Shown one piece after another: positions 1 through 6,363 of a DNA stretch of 25,520 bases (positions are counted from its first letter, which is position 1; each line of letters begins with the position of its first letter). This DNA comes from JBJTIF01 sp046094825. GTDB taxonomy: Bacteria; Actinomycetota; UBA4738; HRBIN12. The notes under the pieces were generated by a model. That model had not been told where the DNA came from. It made no database searches and saw nothing but the letters and a program-made list of their open reading frames with translations. The DNA lies in the NCBI GenBank assembly GCA_046094825.1, contig JBJTIF010000146.1, positions 1 through 25,520 of the forward strand. The letters are read 5' to 3'. Both the position numbers and the translations under genes were made by a program.

Positions 1-88
1 CAACCCGGGGGTGGGTGGGTACGGCCCGATCGACGTCCTTCCCGGACGACCGCGGGTCAGCCCCGTGGACGGCGTCGGTGGCACGTGC

Positions 89-94
89 CAGCAT
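89..94 (+). promoter_or_regulatory. Putative leaderless -10 (CAGCAT) for the PHP gene
   Basis: CAGCAT ends 6 nt before the GTG at 101 and there is no Shine-Dalgarno sequence. The same spacing recurs before about ten other genes here, and it supports 101 as the true start. No -35 element is apparent. Confidence 0.45.
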
Positions 95-100
95 CGGTGC

Positions 101-943
101 GTGCGTCGCATCGACCTCCACACCCACAGCGATCGATCCGACGGGACGTTCCCTCCGGCCCGGGTCGTCCGGCTCGCCGCGGAGCGGGGGGTCGAGGTCA
201 TCGCCCTCACCGACCACGACACGACGGCCGGGCTCGCGGAGGCCGACGAGGTCGGGCGGCAGGTCGGCGTCCGCGTCATCCCCGGGGTCGAGTTCAGCGC
301 GGAGTACGAGGGCAAGAGCGTCCACGTCCTCGCCTACTGGTTCCGCGAGGGCGATCCCGCCTTCGAGGCCGAGCTCTCGCGGCTGCGCGACGACCGGCTG
401 CGGCGCGGCGAGCGCATGGTCGAGAAGCTCCGGGATCTCGGCTTCGACATCTCGTTCGAGCGGGTGCTCGAGATCGCGGGAGGCGGCAACGTCGTCCGGC
501 CGCACGTCGCGCAGGCGATGGTGGAGGCGGGCATCGTCGCGACCGAGAAGGAGGCCTTCGAGCGCTACATCTCCGACGGCGGTCCGGCGCACGTCGCGAA
601 GCACGCGCTCCACCCCGTCGACGCCGTTCGGCTCATCACCGACGCGGGGGGCGTCTGCGTCCTCGCGCACCCCGGGCTCTGGGGCGCGCGCGATCGGCCG
701 GTGCCCGAGGAGCTCATCGACGCGATGGCCGCCGCCGGTATGGCGGGGCTCGAGACCGACCACATCGACCAGGCGGCCGAGCAGCGCGCGCACTACCGCG
801 CGCGTGCCGCCGTCCTCGGGCTCATCCCGACGGGGGGCTCGGACTGCCACGGCGACCGCTACGACCCGGTGCGGCTCGGCGCGGCGACGTGCACCCCGGA
901 GTCCTTCGCCGCGCTCGCCGCCGCCGCGGGCCAGCCGGCCTAG
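101..943 (+). CDS. PHP-domain metal-dependent phosphoesterase
   Basis: Protein of 280 aa from GTG 101. It is a PHP-superfamily phosphoesterase, most like the group that includes nucleoside 3',5'-bisphosphate phosphatase/RNase AM (YciV-like). Visible metal-binding motifs are DLHTHSDRSDG (residues 5-15, H7 and H9), LTDHDT (36-41), an LAHPG motif in the middle and GGSDCHGD near the C-terminus, in the order expected for a trinuclear PHP site. The frame is open upstream to a GTG at position 11. I prefer 101 because the protein then begins as the family usually does, directly before IDLHTHS, and a -10-like CAGCAT sits 6 nt upstream. It is probably cytosolic: no signal peptide or membrane segment is seen. 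The next gene begins 38 nt downstream with its own promoter-like hexamer. The family call is firm; the substrate is not known from sequence. Confidence 0.88.
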   Translation: MRRIDLHTHSDRSDGTFPPARVVRLAAERGVEVIALTDHDTTAGLAEADEVGRQVGVRVIPGVEFSAEYEGKSVHVLAYWFREGDPAFEAELSRLRDDRLRRGERMVEKLRDLGFDISFERVLEIAGGGNVVRPHVAQAMVEAGIVATEKEAFERYISDGGPAHVAKHALHPVDAVRLITDAGGVCVLAHPGLWGARDRPVPEELIDAMAAAGMAGLETDHIDQAAEQRAHYRARAAVLGLIPTGGSDCHGDRYDPVRLGAATCTPESFAALAAAAGQPA

Positions 944-969
944 CGCTCGCCCCGGGGGAGATCGCCCCC

Positions 970-975
970 TACGAT
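970..975 (+). promoter_or_regulatory. Putative leaderless -10 (TACGAT) for the GNAT gene
   Basis: TACGAT ends 6 nt before the ATG at 982. A start 7 nt after the last base of the hexamer would be the A of the ATG. No Shine-Dalgarno sequence is present. Confidence 0.55.
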
Positions 976-981
976 CCCCGG

Positions 982-1416
982 ATGCACCCGCCCGACGTCG
1001 AGATCCGCCCCATCGTCGCGGAGGCGACGCGGGGCCTCCGGCACGAGGTCCTCCGTCCCCACGAGGCGCCGGCGACGATCGTCTACGACCACGAGGAGGA
1101 CCCCGCGACCCTCCACCTCGGGGCGTTCGCCGGGGACGTCCTCGTCGGCACCGGCACGATCCATCCCGACGGCGCGGGCGTCTTCCGCATCCGCGGGATG
1201 GCCGTCCGCGACGGTCGGCGCGGCGGCGGCATCGGCGCCGCGATCCTCGACGGGCTCGTCGTGCACGCGCGCTCGCGCGATGCAGCGCTCATCTGGTGCA
1301 ACGCGAGGATCCCGGCACGCGCCTTCTACGCCCGCGCCGGGTTCGCCGCGGTCGGGGAGGAGTGGGACGATCCGCAGCTCGGCCCGCACGTCCGGATGGA
1401 GCTCCGGCTCGGGTAG
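982..1416 (+). CDS. GNAT-family N-acetyltransferase
   Basis: Protein of 144 aa, the length of a single GNAT domain. Acetyl-CoA binding motif A is seen as RGMAVRDGRRGGGIG (residues 71-85, with the R-x-x-G-x-G/A loop as RRGGGIG), and motif B as PARAFYARAGF further on, ending in a typical final strand (VRMELRL). It would transfer an acyl group from acyl-CoA to an unknown amine substrate in the cytosol. The start at ATG 982 is supported by TACGAT 6 nt upstream and by a good fit to the domain's N-terminus. The stop codon TAG at 1414 is also the first half of the next gene's -10 hexamer. The fold is clear; the substrate cannot be told, and neighbours give no hint because each appears to have its own promoter. 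Confidence 0.9.
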   Translation: MHPPDVEIRPIVAEATRGLRHEVLRPHEAPATIVYDHEEDPATLHLGAFAGDVLVGTGTIHPDGAGVFRIRGMAVRDGRRGGGIGAAILDGLVVHARSRDAALIWCNARIPARAFYARAGFAAVGEEWDDPQLGPHVRMELRLG

Positions 1417-1419
1417 GCT
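1414..1419 (+). promoter_or_regulatory. Putative leaderless -10 (TAGGCT) for the cupin gene
   Basis: TAGGCT ends 6 nt before ATG 1426. Its first three bases are the TAG stop codon of the GNAT gene, so promoter and stop codon share bases. Confidence 0.55.
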
Positions 1420-1425
1420 CCGCCC

Positions 1426-1779
1426 ATGGGTGTCCTGCGGGTCGTGAAGGACGCGACGTCGGAGCTGCCGTGGCAGCCGATCCCGACGCCGCCGGGGGAT
1501 CCGAACCCCCCGGGCGAGGAGACGATCGAGTACCGCTCGCCCGACACGATGTTCGCGTTCGGCCTGTGGCGACGGGTCCCCGAGACCGGGCAGATGGACC
1601 TCTCGCAGTGGCACGAGATCATGGTGATCATCGAGGGCGAGGTCGAGATCACCGAGGAGGACGGCACCGTCCACCGGATCGGACCGGGCGACGCGCTCAT
1701 CTGCCCACGGAACGCGAAGGCGACGTGGAAGGCGCTGTCGCCGGTGAAGAAGTTCTGGGCGGTCTACAAGGGGGAGTGA
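1426..1779 (+). CDS. Cupin-domain protein (cupin_3/EutQ-like)
   Basis: Protein of 117 aa forming one small beta-barrel cupin. The core reads WHEIMVIIEGEVEITEEDG (about residues 62-80), then IGPGDALICPRNAKATWK and a final KKFWAVYKGE. This run, with the Trp before the last strand and the KKFW ending, resembles the cupin_3 (DUF861) group that includes EutQ and ureidoglycine aminohydrolase-like proteins. In the part visible, the usual His-rich metal site is reduced to H63 and E64. The start at ATG 1426 follows a leaderless-type hexamer. The last 16 nt overlap the 3' end of the convergent membrane protein gene. The fold is confident; catalytic function is unknown and a small-molecule binding role is equally possible. 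Confidence 0.85.
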   Translation: MGVLRVVKDATSELPWQPIPTPPGDPNPPGEETIEYRSPDTMFAFGLWRRVPETGQMDLSQWHEIMVIIEGEVEITEEDGTVHRIGPGDALICPRNAKATWKALSPVKKFWAVYKGE

Positions 1780-2120
1780 TCGCGTGGAGCGCGTGTGCGT
1801 CGCACGAGCGCTGACGCGCTCGCGACCACCGCCGCGCCGATCCCCGCGCCGACGGCCATCGCCGCAGGCGCGATCCACCCGTACGTCGTCGAGAGGTCGA
1901 ACGTCCGCCCGAGGACGGCCTCGGTGCCGAGGATCCCCCAGATCACGAGCCTGGCGGGCAGCAGCAGGAGCGAGCCGATCGGCGAGGCGACGAACGCGCG
2001 GCTCACCTCGACGGGCGTGCCCTCCCAGAGGACGCCGTACGTCGCGAGCCCCCAGAACGAACCGACCGCAGCGGCGGGGCGGACCGGTCCGCGGCGGCGG
2101 TCGCGATCGCTCGTCTCCAT
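1764..2120 (-). CDS. Small two-helix membrane protein, unknown function
   Basis: Protein of 118 aa, not recognised as a named family. From ATG 2120 it starts with a charged stretch (METSDRDRRRG), followed by a hydrophobic region around residues 22-70 that includes a likely helix near SLLLLPARLVIWGILG, and a second clear helix (IAPAAMAVGAGIGAAVVASA, about residues 84-103) ending in an Arg-rich tail. The frame is open further upstream to 2225, but CACACT on the minus strand 6 nt before ATG 2120 and the charged N-terminus favour 2120. The gene converges on the cupin gene and overlaps it by 16 nt, and it is divergent from the PIG-L gene. Its coding status rests on the hydrophobic helices and the promoter-like hexamer, so I hold it less firmly than its neighbours. 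Confidence 0.6.
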   Translation of the reverse strand: METSDRDRRRGPVRPAAAVGSFWGLATYGVLWEGTPVEVSRAFVASPIGSLLLLPARLVIWGILGTEAVLGRTFDLSTTYGWIAPAAMAVGAGIGAAVVASASALVRRTRAPRDHSPL

Positions 2121-2126
2121 CCGGGC

Positions 2127-2132
2127 AGTGTG
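2127..2132 (-). promoter_or_regulatory. Putative leaderless -10 (CACACT) for the small membrane protein
   Basis: Reading the minus strand, CACACT is followed by 6 nt and then ATG (2120-2118). It lies back-to-back with the PIG-L promoter at 2161-2166. Confidence 0.4.
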
Positions 2133-2160
2133 GCGGACGGGGGCTGCCGCGGCACTCCGG

Positions 2161-2166
2161 TACGCT
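2161..2166 (+). promoter_or_regulatory. Putative leaderless -10 (TACGCT) for the PIG-L gene
   Basis: TACGCT ends 6 nt before GTG 2173, and no Shine-Dalgarno sequence is present. The hexamer decides the start, because the frame is open far upstream. Confidence 0.55.
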
Positions 2167-2172
2167 CGTCGC

Positions 2173-2892
2173 GTGTTCCGCACCGCGGTCGTCCTGTTCG
2201 CCCACCCCGACGACGGGGACTTCATGTGCGGAGGGACGGTCGCGCGGTGGGCAGCGGAAGGGACGGAGGTCCACTACGTCGTCCTCACCGATGGCTCGGC
2301 GGGCGACAACCGTCCGGGCGCGATCCGCGAGGAGGTCGCCCGCGTCCGCGAGCGCGAGCAGCGGGATGCCGCGGCCGAGCTCGGCGTGCGCTCGGTGACG
2401 TTCCTCGGGTTCCGCGACGGGGAGCTCGCGGTGAACCTCGACACCCGTCGGGCCGTCTGCCGCGAGCTGCGTCGGCTCCGTCCGGAGGTGCTCGTCGCCC
2501 CGGATCCTCGCCGCTGGTGGACCGGCGACTACGTGAACCACGCCGATCACCGCGCCGCCGGCGAACTCGCGATGTGCGCGGTCATGCCGGACGTGCCGAG
2601 CCGCCCGCAGTTCCCCGAGCTCCTCGAGGAGGGCCTCGAGCCGTACGAGATCCCGCGCCTGTGGATCGTGACGTTCGAGGACGCCGACACCCACGTCGAC
2701 ATCGCGCCGACGATCGACACGAAGATCGCGGCGCTCGGTCGGCACGTGAGCCAAGGTGGCGCGGAGGTCGGCCCATGGGTCCGCGAGCGCGCAGAGCAGG
2801 TCGGGGCGCCGGCGGGGCTCGCGGCGGCCGAGGGCTTCCGGACCTTCGCGCTCCGGGAGGCGCCGACCTCCGAAGGAGAGGCGGAGGCGTGA
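2173..2892 (+). CDS. PIG-L family deacetylase
   Basis: Protein of 239 aa. It belongs to the PIG-L/LmbE-like zinc deacetylases, which remove acetyl groups from N-acetylglucosamine-type substrates; MshB and Mca of the mycothiol pathway are actinobacterial members. The zinc-site motif AHPDD (residues 10-14, in FAHPDDGDFMCGG) and the later NHADH (H123, H126) are both present, followed by a conserved HRAAGE stretch. The start GTG 2173 is 6 nt downstream of TACGCT and leaves only nine residues before AHPDD, normal for the family. The stop TGA overlaps a GTG at 2889 (GTGA) that would be in the wrong frame for the next gene. The tandem GNAT gene downstream has mycothiol-synthase-like architecture, so a role in thiol metabolism is possible, but this is inference and the MshB assignment is not proven. 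Confidence 0.9.
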   Translation: MFRTAVVLFAHPDDGDFMCGGTVARWAAEGTEVHYVVLTDGSAGDNRPGAIREEVARVREREQRDAAAELGVRSVTFLGFRDGELAVNLDTRRAVCRELRRLRPEVLVAPDPRRWWTGDYVNHADHRAAGELAMCAVMPDVPSRPQFPELLEEGLEPYEIPRLWIVTFEDADTHVDIAPTIDTKIAALGRHVSQGGAEVGPWVRERAEQVGAPAGLAAAEGFRTFALREAPTSEGEAEA

Positions 2893-2935
2893 CGCGGTCG
2901 GGCCGCATCGTTCGCCCGACGTCGGGGACGACGTC

Positions 2936-3847
2936 CTGACCGCCTACGCGTTCGGTCCGCTCGACGATGCGGCGGCGGCGCTCGCCGTCGCGCACGCGTG
3001 CGACGTGGTCGAGGTCGGCGCGCCGGACACGGAACTCCGGCACCTCACGGACGACCTCGAGGATCCGACGGTCGATGTGGCCCGCGACACGTGGCTCGTG
3101 CGCGCCGCGGCCGGCGCCCCCGCCGGGTTCGGGATCCTCATCGGGCGCGACCCCGCGAACGCGCAGCGCTCCCTCGCGCGCGTCCACCCCGAGCACCTCG
3201 GCCTCGGCCTCGGCGCGCGTCTCCTCGACGCGATCGAGGCGCGCGCTGCGGAGCGCGCCTCGATCGGCGCGCGGTCGCGACGGCTCCAGACCGAGATCGC
3301 TCCGAGCGACGACCGCGCGCTCGCGCTTGTCGCGGCGCGCGGTTACCGCGAGGTGCGACGGCTGCTCCACCTCGAGCGCGCGCTCGCCGCGACCGATCCC
3401 GATCCGGGCGCGCCGCCGGACGGCCTCGTCGCGCGGCCGGTCGACCGCGTGCGCGACGCGGAGGCCGTCGAGGCGCTCGACGCCGCGTGCTTCGCGGGCG
3501 CGTTCGGCTACGAACGGCAGCCGCTCGAGCAGTGGCGACGCGAGCACCTCGAGCCGGCGCTCCCGGGGTCGACGCTCGTCGAGGACCGCGGCACGCCGGT
3601 CGCGTTCTCGGTCCTCCTCCCCGGCGATCCGCCGTGGGTCGAACTGCTCGCGGTCGCGCCCGCGAGCCGACGCCGTGGCATCGCGACCTGGCTCCTGCGA
3701 CACGCGTTCGCGGACCTCGCCGCGACCGGCGCGCGGTCGGTGCGGCTCGCGGTCGACGCCGACAACGCGCACGGCGCGCCGCGGCTCTACGCGGGCGTCG
3801 GGATGCGCGTCCGCCGGACCTTCGCGATCCACGAACGACGCATCTGA
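2936..3847 (+). CDS. Tandem-GNAT acetyltransferase (start uncertain)
   Basis: About 303 aa with two GNAT repeats. The N-terminal repeat is the less canonical one, with VHPEHLGLGLGARLLDAIEA as its acetyl-CoA motif; the C-terminal repeat has VELLAVAPASRRRGIATWLL and then PRLYAGVGMRVRRTF. This two-domain layout is that of mycothiol synthase (MshD) and related proteins, but sequence alone does not prove that activity. The start is a problem: between the PIG-L stop and GTG 3005 there is no ATG, GTG or TTG in frame. I give the CTG at 2936 as a placeholder that keeps the first domain whole. The GTG at 2889, which overlaps the PIG-L stop and has a GAAGGAG upstream, is in another frame and stops at 2937-2939, so a one-base indel near the GGGG at 2923-2926 is suspected. 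Confidence 0.78.
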   Translation: MTAYAFGPLDDAAAALAVAHACDVVEVGAPDTELRHLTDDLEDPTVDVARDTWLVRAAAGAPAGFGILIGRDPANAQRSLARVHPEHLGLGLGARLLDAIEARAAERASIGARSRRLQTEIAPSDDRALALVAARGYREVRRLLHLERALAATDPDPGAPPDGLVARPVDRVRDAEAVEALDAACFAGAFGYERQPLEQWRREHLEPALPGSTLVEDRGTPVAFSVLLPGDPPWVELLAVAPASRRRGIATWLLRHAFADLAATGARSVRLAVDADNAHGAPRLYAGVGMRVRRTFAIHERRI

Positions 3848-3870
3848 CGGGCCGCGTCGCCGTCATCGGG

Positions 3871-3876
3871 CAGAAT
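3871..3876 (+). promoter_or_regulatory. Putative leaderless -10 (CAGAAT) for the hydrolase gene
   Basis: CAGAAT ends 6 nt before ATG 3883, with no Shine-Dalgarno sequence between the previous stop at 3847 and this start. Confidence 0.5.
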
Positions 3877-3882
3877 GCGGCG

Positions 3883-4578
3883 ATGCGCTCGACGGACGGA
3901 CGGTTCGCGCTCGCGGTCCCCCTGCCCGACCGCGGGACGACCGAGGTGACCGCGGTATGGGAGGGGCGTCCCGGCGCGCACGCGGTCGTGGCGCTCGCTC
4001 CCGGCGCCGGCGCGCCCCTCGATGCACCCTTCCTCGTCGGGTTCGCGACCGCCCTCGTCGCGGTGGGCGTCGAGGTGCTCCGCTTCAACTTCCCGTACCA
4101 GGAGGCCGCAGGTCGGCGACCCCCCGACCGCGAGCCGGTCCTACGGGCGACCTGGCGCGCGGCGTTCGCGGCGGCCGCAGGTCGAGCGGGCGGACGACCG
4201 GTCGTCGCGGCCGGCAAGTCGCTCGGCGGTCGCATCGCCTCCCTCGCGGCGGCGGACGGCGAGGTGGCTCCCGCGGGGCTCGTGTTCCTCGGCTATCCGC
4301 TCCACCCGCCCGGTCGGCCCGAGCGGATCCGCGACGCGCACCTCGACCGCATCGCGTGTCCGATGCTCTGGCTCCAGGGGACGCGCGATCCGTTCGCACG
4401 TCCCGACCTCCTCCACGCGGTCATCGACCGCCTCGGCGGACGGGCGACGCTCGTCGAGGTGGAGGGCGGGGACCACTCCTTCCATCGACCGGGGGCGCCG
4501 CGCGATGCGGCGGCCGATGGGGCGTCGCTCGTGCCGCTCGTGCGCCCGTTCCTCGACCGCCTCCGGAGGAGCGCCTGA
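3883..4578 (+). CDS. Alpha/beta hydrolase, KANL3/Tex30-like
   Basis: Protein of 231 aa, a small alpha/beta hydrolase without a lid domain. It carries an ALAPGAGAPLDAPF oxyanion-type segment, RFNFPYQE, the nucleophile elbow GKSLGG (S113), FLGYPLHPPGRPE, then QGTRDPF (D169) and GGDHSF (H198). Ser-Asp-His are in the right order for a catalytic triad, and the FLGYPLHPPG block is typical of the KANL3/Tex30 family. It is cytosolic by lack of a signal peptide. Start ATG 3883 follows CAGAAT by 6 nt. The stop overlaps the start of the zinc-ribbon gene (TGATG), so the two are probably co-translated. The substrate is unknown. Confidence 0.88.
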   Translation: MRSTDGRFALAVPLPDRGTTEVTAVWEGRPGAHAVVALAPGAGAPLDAPFLVGFATALVAVGVEVLRFNFPYQEAAGRRPPDREPVLRATWRAAFAAAAGRAGGRPVVAAGKSLGGRIASLAAADGEVAPAGLVFLGYPLHPPGRPERIRDAHLDRIACPMLWLQGTRDPFARPDLLHAVIDRLGGRATLVEVEGGDHSFHRPGAPRDAAADGASLVPLVRPFLDRLRRSA

Positions 4579-4853
4579 TGCCCCGCCGCAACCGACGCCG
4601 CGAGGACGAACCGCCGAGCCCGCAGCCGACGACGCGATCGAACGACGCGCCGATCGACCACCAGTACCCGGGCTACGAGGTGCGGTTCCATGCCGGGGAG
4701 CGCGGCTACACGTGCCCGGGGTGCGAGCACCCGATCGCGCCGGGGATGCGGCACGTCGTCGTCGTGCCGACGGAGGACGCCGACCGACGCCGGCACTGGC
4801 ACACCCGCTGCTGGCAGAGCGAGCTCCGACGGCTGCGCGGACGACGCGGCTAG
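4578..4853 (+). CDS. Small zinc-ribbon protein
   Basis: Protein of 91 aa. A basic, Pro-rich N-terminus (about residues 1-27) precedes a compact domain with C46-x2-C49 (CPGCEHPI) and then HWHTRCW, giving H73/H75 and C78 as the other likely zinc ligands. Short proteins with this CPGC...RHWH..CW pattern are widespread in actinobacteria, where they are sometimes given an unsupported ATP/GTP-binding label. No nucleotide-binding motif is seen here. The ATG at 4578 overlaps the hydrolase stop codon, and GGAGGA at 4564-4569 is a good Shine-Dalgarno, unlike the leaderless genes around it; this marks it as the second gene of a two-gene unit. Function unknown. Confidence 0.8.
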   Translation: MPRRNRRREDEPPSPQPTTRSNDAPIDHQYPGYEVRFHAGERGYTCPGCEHPIAPGMRHVVVVPTEDADRRRHWHTRCWQSELRRLRGRRG

Positions 4854-4856
4854 CAT
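4851..4856 (+). promoter_or_regulatory. Putative leaderless -10 (TAGCAT) for the HTH gene
   Basis: TAGCAT begins with the TAG stop codon of the zinc-ribbon gene (4851-4853) and ends 7 nt before GTG 4864. Confidence 0.5.
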
Positions 4857-4863
4857 CGCGGTC

Positions 4864-5247
4864 GTGGCGAAGCCTCCGACCCGCGCGCTCGTCGTCGAAC
4901 GCGACGGCCGCTGGCACGGCTCGCTCGGCGCGGTCCGCGTCGAGGCCTCGACGGAGCGGCGCTGCGTCGCGGCGCTCCGTCGGGCCACGGGGGTCGCGGC
5001 CGACGCCCTCGTCGTCGAGATCGTCCCCGAGCTCGTCGGTGTCACGGAGGCCGCCGCGCTCCTCGGGTGGGACCGGCGCCGCGTCGCGACGTACGTCGAC
5101 CGCGGCGCCTTCCCGCGTCCGGTCGCGGAGCTCGCGAGCGGACGCGTGTGGCGTGCAGCGGACGTCGAAGCCTTCGCCGCGACGCGACGTACGCGACGAC
5201 CGCGACGACCACCGCGCCGTCGCGCGGCATCGGGCGGGCGCGCGTGA
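4864..5247 (+). CDS. HTH (AlpA/HTH_17-like) DNA-binding protein
   Basis: Protein of 127 aa. Residues 1-55 resemble a small beta-rich N-terminal part of unknown role. Residues about 58-105 read LVGVTEAAALLGWDRRRVATYV, then a DRGAFPRPVAEL turn, then GRVWRAADVEAF, which is the layout of excisionase/AlpA-type winged helix-turn-helix domains. The C-terminus is a long Arg-rich tail that could add non-specific DNA contacts. The start GTG 4864 is 7 nt after TAGCAT. The stop overlaps the next gene's GTG (GTGA), so the histidine phosphatase is probably translated from the same message. There are no phage genes nearby, so an excisionase role is unlikely; a small regulator is the better guess. Confidence 0.75.
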   Translation: MAKPPTRALVVERDGRWHGSLGAVRVEASTERRCVAALRRATGVAADALVVEIVPELVGVTEAAALLGWDRRRVATYVDRGAFPRPVAELASGRVWRAADVEAFAATRRTRRPRRPPRRRAASGGRA

Positions 5248-5900
5248 GACCGCCGCACCGGCAACCGCGCATCCTCTTCCTCGTCCGCCACGGGCAGTCG
5301 GCGTTCTCCTCGCAGGACTTCACGCCGTTCGCGCGCGGGCCGCAGTGGGATCCGCCCCTGTCGACGACGGGGCTCGAGCAGGCCGCGCTCCTCGCGCGAC
5401 GCCTCCTCGTCATGGATCCGCCGGCGGCCGTCTACTGCTCGCCGATGCGGCGCACGCGGGAAACGATCGCGCCGTACGTCGCGGCCACCGGCACCGAGGT
5501 GCGGTATGACGAGGACCTCATCGAGTCCCACGTCGGCGCCTGGGAGGGCAAGGCCTTCGAGGAGATCATCGCGAAGGACGAGCAGCTCCTCCACCGGTTC
5601 CGCAACCAGGACGCGATCTGGGTGAACGCGCCCGGTTCCGAGGATCTCGACCGATTCCGCTCGCGGGTGACCGACGCGATCGAGCGGATCGTCCTCGAGG
5701 CCCCGCCTGGCAACGTGGTCGTCGTGTGCCACGGCGGCGTCATCAACGCGTACCTCTCGCCGCTCCTCGGCCTCCCCCAGGCGATGTTCTTCCTCCCGGA
5801 GAACACCTCGCTGAACTCGATCGTCGTCGAGGGGCACGTGCGGGCGATCCGGTTCCTGAACGACGTGCGGCACCTCACCGACCCCGACCTCTTCGCCTGA
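5244..5900 (+). CDS. Histidine phosphatase superfamily protein
   Basis: Protein of 218 aa of the phosphoglycerate-mutase-like histidine phosphatase clade. The phosphohistidine motif is LVRHGQSA (R15, H16, G17), the acid is E94 in LIESHVGAWEG, an SPMRRTRETI block follows the usual position of the second Arg, and the second His is H163 in VVVCHGGV. These are all key residues of an active enzyme. I chose GTG 5244, which overlaps the HTH stop codon, because it leaves only 10 residues before the first strand. No signal peptide is present. It could act on a phosphosugar, a cofactor phosphate or a phosphoprotein; the sequence does not say which. Confidence 0.9.
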   Translation: MRPPHRQPRILFLVRHGQSAFSSQDFTPFARGPQWDPPLSTTGLEQAALLARRLLVMDPPAAVYCSPMRRTRETIAPYVAATGTEVRYDEDLIESHVGAWEGKAFEEIIAKDEQLLHRFRNQDAIWVNAPGSEDLDRFRSRVTDAIERIVLEAPPGNVVVVCHGGVINAYLSPLLGLPQAMFFLPENTSLNSIVVEGHVRAIRFLNDVRHLTDPDLFA

Positions 5901-5951
5901 GGGCACTGGCGGGCCGGCCCGGCACCGGGCGGGTGCGTCGTTGCGCCGTCG

Positions 5952-5957
5952 TACACT
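5952..5957 (+). promoter_or_regulatory. Putative -10 (TACACT) for the SCP2 gene
   Basis: TACACT predicts a start near 5964, giving a leader of about 16 nt that contains GAAGGAGG. This gene belongs to the Shine-Dalgarno class rather than the leaderless class. Confidence 0.5.
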
Positions 5958-5979
5958 GCGCGCCCGAGAAGGAGGTCCG

Positions 5980-6363
5980 ATGGCGATCCCGTTCCTGTCC
6001 GACGCGTGGCTCGCGGAGGTCGAGCGCAGGCTGAACGCGAGCGAGGCGTTCCGGGCGAAGGCCCTCGGTGCCGACGCGACGATCCAGCAGGTCGTGCCGA
6101 CGCCCGAGGGCGAGGAGCGCTACTGGATCCGCATCGCCGGCGGCTCGGTCGAAGTCGGCCGCGGGGATGCCGCCGACGCGTCGGTGACGATCACCCAGGA
6201 CCTCGCGACCGCGGTCGCGCTCGCGAAGCGCGAACTGAACCCCGTCACCGCGTTCATGACCGGACGCCTGAAGGTGTCCGGGGACATGGGGCTCCTCATG
6301 AAGCTCCAGGCGGCGGTGTCGGAGCTCCCGACCGCGATGGCCGACGTCGAGGTCGCGTACTGA
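5980..6363 (+). CDS. SCP2 sterol-binding domain protein
   Basis: Protein of 127 aa that is a single SCP2-like domain: an N-terminal helix (LSDAWLAEVERRLNASEAF), strands with RYWIRIAGGSVEVGRGDA, ASVTITQDLATAVALAKREL, and the helix with FMTGRLKVSGDMGLLMKLQ. The GRLKVSGD.....K block is the family's hallmark. Such proteins bind lipids or acyl chains in a hydrophobic tunnel; no catalytic residues are expected. ATG 5980 is preceded by the strong Shine-Dalgarno GAAGGAGG (5967-5974). The stop TGA overlaps the ATG of the next gene (TGATG), linking this lipid-binding protein to a membrane protein of unknown function. Confidence 0.9.
   Translation: MAIPFLSDAWLAEVERRLNASEAFRAKALGADATIQQVVPTPEGEERYWIRIAGGSVEVGRGDAADASVTITQDLATAVALAKRELNPVTAFMTGRLKVSGDMGLLMKLQAAVSELPTAMADVEVAY

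Noticed and set aside
11..100. GTG at 11 as start of the PHP protein
   Set aside because: The extra 30 residues do not resemble the family's N-terminus, and a leaderless -10 points to GTG 101.
940..2754. Apparent 604-codon open frame on the minus strand
   Set aside because: It is antisense to the GNAT, cupin and PIG-L genes, has low-complexity Arg/Asp-rich composition and no recognisable domain.
2756..2935. ATG/GTG-type starts inside the PIG-L gene for the tandem GNAT protein
   Set aside because: They would need more than 130 nt of overlap and give an Arg/Ser-rich extension that is clearly PIG-L sequence read in another frame.
4864..5247. Phage excisionase
   Set aside because: The HTH fold fits, but there is no integrase or attachment site and the gene is coupled to a histidine phosphatase.
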